Source: Wenzhouxiangella sp.
GTDB lineage: Bacteria; Pseudomonadota; Gammaproteobacteria; Xanthomonadales; Wenzhouxiangellaceae
Direction of reading: 5' to 3'
Length of the DNA: 53,591 nt
Assembly (NCBI GenBank): GCA_007123575.1
Contig: SKKV01000164.1
Span: 1 to 53,591, forward strand
A program made the position numbers and the translations under genes. The notes beneath the pieces were generated by a model. It was not told where the DNA came from and did no database searches. It saw only the letters and a program-made list of their open reading frames with translations. Below are positions 48,399 through 53,591 of this stretch, in pieces (within the stretch, counting starts at the first letter, position 1; the number at the start of each line of letters is the position of its first letter).

Positions 48399-48608
48399 TT
48401 ATCCCTGGACTTCTTCTTCGTCGTCTTCGAACTCAGGGGCCACTTCAATGACCTGACGGCCACGATAGAAGCCTTCCGGCGACACGTGGTGACGACGATG
48501 GGTTTCGCCGGTTGCTGCTTCTTCCGACAGTGTCGGGGCCGACAGACTGTCGTGCGAACGACGCATGCCGCGCTTTGACGGGGTTTTACGATTTTGTTGA
48601 ACAGCCAT
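48399..48608 (-). CDS. rpmF: 50S ribosomal protein L32
   Basis: [54 protein letters not shown]. Confidence 0.97.
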   Translation of the reverse strand: MAVQQNRKTPSKRGMRRSHDSLSAPTLSEEAATGETHRRHHVSPEGFYRGRQVIEVAPEFEDDEEEVQG

Positions 48609-48631
48609 GATCCGTACTCCAGAACGATCAA

Positions 48632-49138
48632 TTAGGTTTCGCGTTTCTTTCTCAATTCGGCCAGCACTTCAAATGGCCGCTGGGTTTCTTCCTGTATCGC
48701 TTCGGCCTGCCCTACCGGGCTTGAATCCGGATCAACCGGAACCAGCGGCAAGCCAAGCAAGACTTCCTCTTCAACCAGGCCGGCCAGTGCCAGACGCTGG
48801 TCGGGGCAAAGGACCGGCTCGTAATCATCGGGCAGCGCTTCGGCCTCATTTTCACTCGCCACAACACCGACCACCGATTGACTTTCGAGCGGCTGGGCAA
48901 ACACCTTCAAGGTCCGCTGACAACGCATCGGCACCGATCCGGAAATTGCCACATCCACTTTGACCTGACGCAATTCGTTGCGCGAAAAGGCCACGGTAAA
49001 ATCGATTTCGTGATCGTCGTTGGCAACAACCAGGTCGGCAACGCGCGGCATACGCGCTAGCGGCATGGTTCCAGCGAACTCCCGGCGGGCCGAAGCGGCC
49101 CGATCCGGATTCACCCAATCGGGAAAGTCTCGCGACAT
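48632..49138 (-). CDS. yceD: YceD/DUF177 family protein
   Basis: Position upstream of rpm[55 protein letters not shown]. Confidence 0.88.
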   Translation of the reverse strand: MSRDFPDWVNPDRAASARREFAGTMPLARMPRVADLVVANDDHEIDFTVAFSRNELRQVKVDVAISGSVPMRCQRTLKVFAQPLESQSVVGVVASENEAEALPDDYEPVLCPDQRLALAGLVEEEVLLGLPLVPVDPDSSPVGQAEAIQEETQRPFEVLAELRKKRET

Positions 49139-49218
49139 AAGCCGCCCATTATATCATTGACTTACAGCGATCCACAATAACGATGGGCTTTAAAGCCCCA
49201 ACGTATCAAGGAGTCTTC

Positions 49219-49800
49219 ATGCCAGCCCTGATTCTTGCCTCCGGCTCGGTCTATCGCCGACAGATGCTGACCCGTCTGGACCTGGATTTCGACGTCATCC
49301 CGGCCAATATCGACGAATCTGCCCGGCCAGGAGAAGGCGGTCAGGCCCTGGCCGAGCGACTGAGCCTGGAGAAAGCGCTGGCCGTGGCCGGAAACTACCC
49401 GGAGGCGGTGGTCATCGGCGCCGATCAGGTCGCCGAGTGCGGCGACAGGCTGCTGGGAAAGCCCGGCACGGCCGAGCGGGCCAGGGAGCAGCTGGCCCTG
49501 GTAAGCGGTCAGACAGTGGTCTTCCACAGCGCCATGACAATGGTTCGAGGCACGCAGCGCGCGCAGGCCGTGGTACCGACAACCCTGAAGATGCGGGCGC
49601 TCAGCCCAGAGCGCATCGCTGCCTACGTGGCGCGCGACAAGCCGTTTGACTGTGCCGGCGCCATGCGCAGCGAGTCGTTTGGCGTTGCCATGGTCGAAAG
49701 CATTGAAAGCGACGACCCCACCGCCTTGATCGGGCTGCCGCTGATCCGCTGCGTGCAGATGCTCGAGCAATTCGGAATCGACTGCCTCGGCGCCGGGTAA
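49219..49800 (+). CDS. maf: Maf-family nucleotide pyrophosphatase (YceF-like)
   Basis: PALILASGSVYRRQMLTRLDLDFDVIPANIDES; VIGADQVAECGDRLLGKPGT; AGAMRSESFGVAMVESIESDDPTALIGLPL. AAGGAG Shine-Dalgarno at this start. Confidence 0.94.
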   Translation: MPALILASGSVYRRQMLTRLDLDFDVIPANIDESARPGEGGQALAERLSLEKALAVAGNYPEAVVIGADQVAECGDRLLGKPGTAERAREQLALVSGQTVVFHSAMTMVRGTQRAQAVVPTTLKMRALSPERIAAYVARDKPFDCAGAMRSESFGVAMVESIESDDPTALIGLPLIRCVQMLEQFGIDCLGAG

Positions 49801-49818
49801 TGTTAGACTGGAGCGGTA

Positions 49819-49958
49819 TTATTAAACCGGCAACGAAATACCTACGGTATTCGTTGCGCGGCATTTGCGGCGCATGTCCGCAAATGCCTTCGCTTCGCGA
49901 CCCCGGCCGTTCCGGCCGGGCATTAACCCGGCAACCTGTTTGGTTGCCGGGTTAATAA
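49819..49958. repeat. 140-bp element with about 16-bp terminal inverted repeats (15/16 match) and four consecutive hairpins
   Basis: TIR ttattaaaccggcaac / gttgccgggttaataa. Hairpins at 49830-49857, 49860-49888 (perfect 11 bp), 49902-49920 (7 bp) and 49922-49956 (perfect 15 bp). Confidence 0.7.
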
Positions 49959-50018
49959 AACCTCGGGTCCGGTGGAAATTCGGGCCTGACCATACGCACC
50001 TGAATGGAGTAATGCTGG

Positions 50019-52019
50019 ATGGCATCGGAAACTGCAGGATCGAACGGCTGGAAACACTGGCGCCTGGAATCCGATATCGACAAGGTCGCCTGGCTGTACA
50101 TCGACCGCGGCGACGAGAAGGTCAACAGCCTGGGCACGGAAGTGCTGGCCGAATTCGAACAAATCATCAGCCGACTGGAAAGCGAAAAGCCGACCGGCCT
50201 GGTCCTGATGTCGGGCAAAGCGCGCAATTTTATCGTCGGCGCCGATGTACGCGAATTCGACGCGACTGACAACGTTGCCGAGCTCGAGGAAAACGTGCGC
50301 AAGGTTCACGGCCTGTTTCAGCGCGTCGAGGACCTGCCTTTCCCCACCGTGGTTGCCTTCGAAGGCTACTGCCTGGGAGGCGGGCTGGAGCTGTCGCTGT
50401 GCTTCGACTGGCGTATCGCCCTGGACGCGGATCACACCCGGGTCGGGTTCCCCGAAGTCAACCTCGGGATTTTTCCAGGCTTTGGCGGCTCGGGCCGCTC
50501 GATCAAGGCCATGGGCGGGCTGAATGCCATGCAGATCATGCTGACCGGCAAGATGCTCAGGGCGCGGCCGGCCAAGGCGATGGGCTTGATCAACCAGACC
50601 GTGGACAAGCATGGTTCACTGCGCTGGGCGGCCCGTAACGCGGTGCTCAAGAAAAAGCGTGCCCCGAAGCCGCCGCTGAAGGCGCGCCTGACCACCTTGG
50701 GCCCGGTCCGCAAGTTTCTGGCTGGACAGATGCGCAAGCAGGTCGGCCGCAAGGCCAGGCGCGAACACTACCCGGCGCCGTATGAACTGATCGACGCGTT
50801 CGAGGCCAGCGGCAACTCGCAGGCCGCGATGATCCGGGCAGAAGGTGACAAGGTGCCGCGCCTGCTGGCCGGCGATACGTCACGCAATCTGAGGCGTGTT
50901 TTCCGGTTAATGGAAGAACTCAAGGCCCAGGGCAAGCGCAGCGATTTCAAGGCCCGGCGCGTGCATGTGATCGGCGCCGGCGTGATGGGTGGCGACATTG
51001 CTGCCTGGTGCGCGGTGCGCGGCCTGGAGGTCACCCTGCAGGACCGCGAGCTGAAATACATCGAGCCGGCGCTGAAACGCGCCAAGAGCCTGTTCAAGCG
51101 TCGCTTGAAGAAACCCGAAGCCGTGGCTGCGGCACAGTCCCGCCTGGTCGCCGATGTCGACGGCCAGGGGGTCAAGCGCGCCGACGTGATCATCGAGGCC
51201 ATTTACGAAAACCGCGACGCCAAGCGCGAGCTGTTCGAAAAGCTCAAGCCGGACCTGCAGCCCCATACCCTGTTAGCCACCAATACCTCGGCCATCCCGC
51301 TGGCCGAGCTGTCCGACGTATTCGACGATCCCAGCCGGCTCATCGGCCTGCACTTTTTCAACCCGGTGGCGCAGATGCCGCTGGTTGAAATTGTCTACGA
51401 CGAAAAATCCAACCCGGACCGGGTCAACGACGGCTCCAGTTTTGCCACCCAGATCGGCAAGTACGCGTTGCCGGTCACCTCAACTCCCGGATTTCTGGTC
51501 AATCGCGTGCTGGCGCCCTACATGCGTAATGCCATGGCCCTGCATCGCGAGGGCACGCCGCGCGAGGCCATCGACAAGGCCGCCGAGCAGTTCGGCATGC
51601 CGATGGGCCCGGTTGAGCTGGCCGACACCGTCGGCCTTGACGTGGGCCTGGGCGTGATTGAAACCCTGATGGGTGAAAGTGCGGCCGAGGACAAGAAAGT
51701 GCTGGAAAAAATGGTCAAGGCCGGCAAGAAGGGCAAGAAGACCGGCGAAGGCTTTTACCGCTGGAAGAAAGGCAAGCCGCAGCGCGATCCAAAGGCCCAC
51801 GAAGGCCATGATCTGGATGCACTGGCGGCCAAGCTGATGCAACCCTACTTTGACGAGTGCAAGGCCTGCCTGGCCGACGAGGTCGTCGAGTCCGCCGACC
51901 TGCTCGATGCCGGCATGATCTTCGGAACCGGCTTTGCGCCATTCCGGGGCGGCCCCCTGCACTACCTTGAATCCCGTGACGGCACGACCGGCACAACCGA
52001 CAACGAGGAGTCTTCCTGA
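50019..52019 (+). CDS. fadJ: Fatty-acid oxidation multifunctional enzyme, enoyl-CoA hydratase/3-hydroxyacyl-CoA dehydrogenase (FadJ-like)
   Basis: Crotonase part FPTVVAFEGYCLGGGLELSLCFDWRIALDADHTRVGFPEVNLGIFPGFGGSGR; HAD part VHVIGAGVMGGDIAAWCAVRGLEVTLQDRE; ATNTSAIPLAEL; IGLHFFNPVAQMPLVEIV. Confidence 0.92.
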   Translation: MASETAGSNGWKHWRLESDIDKVAWLYIDRGDEKVNSLGTEVLAEFEQIISRLESEKPTGLVLMSGKARNFIVGADVREFDATDNVAELEENVRKVHGLFQRVEDLPFPTVVAFEGYCLGGGLELSLCFDWRIALDADHTRVGFPEVNLGIFPGFGGSGRSIKAMGGLNAMQIMLTGKMLRARPAKAMGLINQTVDKHGSLRWAARNAVLKKKRAPKPPLKARLTTLGPVRKFLAGQMRKQVGRKARREHYPAPYELIDAFEASGNSQAAMIRAEGDKVPRLLAGDTSRNLRRVFRLMEELKAQGKRSDFKARRVHVIGAGVMGGDIAAWCAVRGLEVTLQDRELKYIEPALKRAKSLFKRRLKKPEAVAAAQSRLVADVDGQGVKRADVIIEAIYENRDAKRELFEKLKPDLQPHTLLATNTSAIPLAELSDVFDDPSRLIGLHFFNPVAQMPLVEIVYDEKSNPDRVNDGSSFATQIGKYALPVTSTPGFLVNRVLAPYMRNAMALHREGTPREAIDKAAEQFGMPMGPVELADTVGLDVGLGVIETLMGESAAEDKKVLEKMVKAGKKGKKTGEGFYRWKKGKPQRDPKAHEGHDLDALAAKLMQPYFDECKACLADEVVESADLLDAGMIFGTGFAPFRGGPLHYLESRDGTTGTTDNEESS

Positions 52020-53299
52020 TGTCTGAGACAAGTCTGCGCAAGATCGCCATCATCGGCGGCAGCCGCATTCCGTTCTGCCGATCCAACTCGCTGTATGCCG
52101 ATCAGACCAACCTGGACATGCTGTCGGCAGCCATCCAGGGCGTGGTTGACCGGTTCGGTCTGGAAGGCAAGCAGATTGACCAGGTACTGGCCGGTGCGGT
52201 CACGACCCATTCCAAGGACTGGAACCTGGCCCGAGAAGCCGTCTTGTCGACCAGCCTGTCGCCGCTGACCTCGGCAATAACCATGCAACAAGCCTGCGGT
52301 ACCAGCCTGCAGGGTGCCTTGCTTGCGGGCAGCCAGATTGCTGCCGGTGACATCGATTGCGCGATCGTTGGCGGCACCGACACCACCAGCGATGCACCGG
52401 TGGTCTTCCAGCGTCGTTTCGCGCAGCGCCTGATCAAGCTCTCTCGCGCCCGTTCCCTGGGACAGAAGCTGGGCGCGTTCAAAGGCTTTTCCTTCGGCGA
52501 GTTGAAGCCGCAGCCGCCGCGCAACAGCGAACCGCGCACCGGCTTGTCGATGGGCCAGCACTGCGAGCGCATGGCCAAGGAATGGGAGATCGGCCGCGCC
52601 GAGCAGGACGAGTTGGCCCTGGAAAGCCACCAGCGGGCAGCCGCTGCCTGGGAATCCGGGTTTTTTGACGACCTGGTCATCTCTCACGGTGGCGTTGTGC
52701 GCGATAACAACGTGCGCCCGGACAGCAGCCTGGACAAGCTTTCCAGCCTGAAGCCGGCTTTCGATCGCAAGCACGGCAGCCTCACCGCCGGTAACTCGTC
52801 CAGCCTGACCGACGGTGCCGCCGCGGTGCTGCTGGCCTCCGAGGACTGGGCAAAGAAAAACGACCTGCCGGTCACGGCTTGGCTGACCTTCGGCCGCACG
52901 GCTTCAGTGGATTTCGTCAACAAGGATGAAGGCCTGCTGATGGCGCCGGCCGTAGCCGTGGCTGAAATGCTGACCCGGGCCAATCTGAAGCTGCAGGATT
53001 TCGACTTCTACGAAATCCACGAAGCTTTTGCCGCCCAGGTGCTGTGCACGCTCAAGGCCTGGGAGTCAGAGCGTTTCTGTCGCGAGCGCCTGGGCCTGGA
53101 CGGCGCGCTGGGCAGCATCGACCGTTCGAAGATGAACGTCCGCGGCGGCTCGGTGGCCATCGGCCATCCCTTTGCCGCCACCGGCGCGCGCATCCTGTCG
53201 ACCCTGGCCGCTATCCTCGAAGAAGCCGGCTCCGGCCGCGGTCTGATCTCCATCTGCACCGCCGGCGGCATGGGCGTCTCAGCCATCGTCGAGCGCTGA
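52019..53299 (+). CDS. fadI: Acetyl-CoA C-acyltransferase, thiolase (FadI-like)
   Basis: QQACGTSLQGALLAGSQIAAGDIDCAIVGGTDTTS; YEIHEAFAAQVLCTL; NVRGGSVAIGHPFAATGAR; ICTAGGMGVSAIVE. Overlaps the fadJ stop. Confidence 0.92.
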   Translation: MSETSLRKIAIIGGSRIPFCRSNSLYADQTNLDMLSAAIQGVVDRFGLEGKQIDQVLAGAVTTHSKDWNLAREAVLSTSLSPLTSAITMQQACGTSLQGALLAGSQIAAGDIDCAIVGGTDTTSDAPVVFQRRFAQRLIKLSRARSLGQKLGAFKGFSFGELKPQPPRNSEPRTGLSMGQHCERMAKEWEIGRAEQDELALESHQRAAAAWESGFFDDLVISHGGVVRDNNVRPDSSLDKLSSLKPAFDRKHGSLTAGNSSSLTDGAAAVLLASEDWAKKNDLPVTAWLTFGRTASVDFVNKDEGLLMAPAVAVAEMLTRANLKLQDFDFYEIHEAFAAQVLCTLKAWESERFCRERLGLDGALGSIDRSKMNVRGGSVAIGHPFAATGARILSTLAAILEEAGSGRGLISICTAGGMGVSAIVER

Positions 53300-53336
53300 A
53301 GCCCACCTGCCCTTTTGGCGAACAGGCTTCTTTTCG
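53298..53336 (+). terminator. Candidate terminator downstream of the thiolase gene
   Basis: GAAGCC...GGCTTC followed by ttttcg; starts at the thiolase stop codon. Confidence 0.4.
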
Positions 53337-53365
53337 TCGATTGTGGAAAAGATAAAATCTTCATC

Positions 53366-53390
53366 ACGCAAAGACGCCAAGACGCGAAGG
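53366..53390 (+). repeat. Triple 8-bp tandem ACGCAAAG|ACGCCAAG|ACGCGAAG
   Basis: Read directly; same period and consensus as the minus-strand copy at 36422-36446. Confidence 0.7.
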
Positions 53391-53431
53391 AAAAGAACGA
53401 GTGGTCCTTCAATCTAATAGTTTAGGGTTCA

Positions 53432-53529
53432 GTTGGTCTGTCAGCGTTCAGGGCAAGGCGCGGCTCGCAGTGAATGGCCGTAGCCCTTCACAAGAGCCGG
53501 AACGCAGCCATGGACGCTGACAGGCCAAC
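53432..53529. repeat. About 98-bp nested imperfect palindrome (ERIC/REP-like structured intergenic element)
   Basis: Outer stem GTTGGtCTGTCAGCGT / ACGCTGACAGgCCAAC (16 bp, one G.T); inner stems CGGCTC/GAGCCG, GTGAA/TTCAC and GGC-cgta-GCC. Confidence 0.65.
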
Positions 53530-53591
53530 CCTTCGGGCGCTCCTGTGGCACTCCGCTGCAGGGCAGGCAACGCAGGCTTTGCGGTTTCGAG

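Noticed and set aside
53008-53412. Minus-strand 134-aa ORF at the right end
   Set aside because: Antisense to the thiolase gene and partly made of the ACGCNAAG repeat translation; not a credible CDS.
53432-53591. Possible integron attC site (GTTGG...CCAAC and GGCCAACCCTTCGGGCGC)
   Set aside because: attC has the order RYYYAAC...GTTRRRY; here the outer arms are GTT...AAC, the opposite polarity. GGCCAAC does not fit RYYYAAC exactly, and no matching R' is present before the window ends. No integrase or cassette ORF seen.
1-53591. CRISPR array, prophage, restriction-modification or other defence island
   Set aside because: No regularly spaced direct repeats, cas genes, phage structural genes, methyltransferase/endonuclease pairs or toxin-antitoxin pairs were recognised.

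Overview
This 53.6 kb window is a dense, GC-rich chromosomal segment that looks gammaproteobacterial (inferred from gene content and order). It is mostly housekeeping. Left to right: a decayed DUF4253-like gene at the edge; a split class II (B12-dependent) ribonucleotide reductase, nrdJa/nrdJb, with nrdJa interrupted by a LAGLIDADG-type intein directly before the 'NPC|GEQP' cysteine; trmL; gpsA-secB-rhodanese; gpmI-envC-ctp-divergent polysaccharide deacetylase; a sulfotransferase; an AbgT transporter; DUF1820; rhomboid; gspB-gspA; putA; a cytochrome c oxidase cluster (DUF2244-coxB-coxA-small ORF-ctaG-coxC); an Lhr-like helicase; a lipoprotein; a GCS2-CBS fusion; fadD; dinB; a class V aminotransferase; the pilZ-holB-tmk-mltG-pabC-pabB-fabF-acpP-fabG-fabD-fabH-plsX-rpmF-yceD block; maf; and a fadJ/fadI-like beta-oxidation pair. 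I saw no CRISPR array, rRNA, tRNA, prophage or defence island. The best second-look items are: (1) the intein at the catalytic site; (2) two NrdR-like palindromes exactly 32 bp apart, combined with DnaA-box-like sites; (3) a 140-bp element with near-perfect terminal inverted repeats and four consecutive hairpins (49819-49958); (4) a roughly 98-bp nested palindrome at the right edge; (5) 8-bp-period ACGCNAAG-type repeats at two loci; (6) a 45-codon single-TM ORF between coxA and ctaG that the ORF track misses. I found no convincing wholly new multi-gene system. All family calls come from reading motifs and have not been checked by database search.
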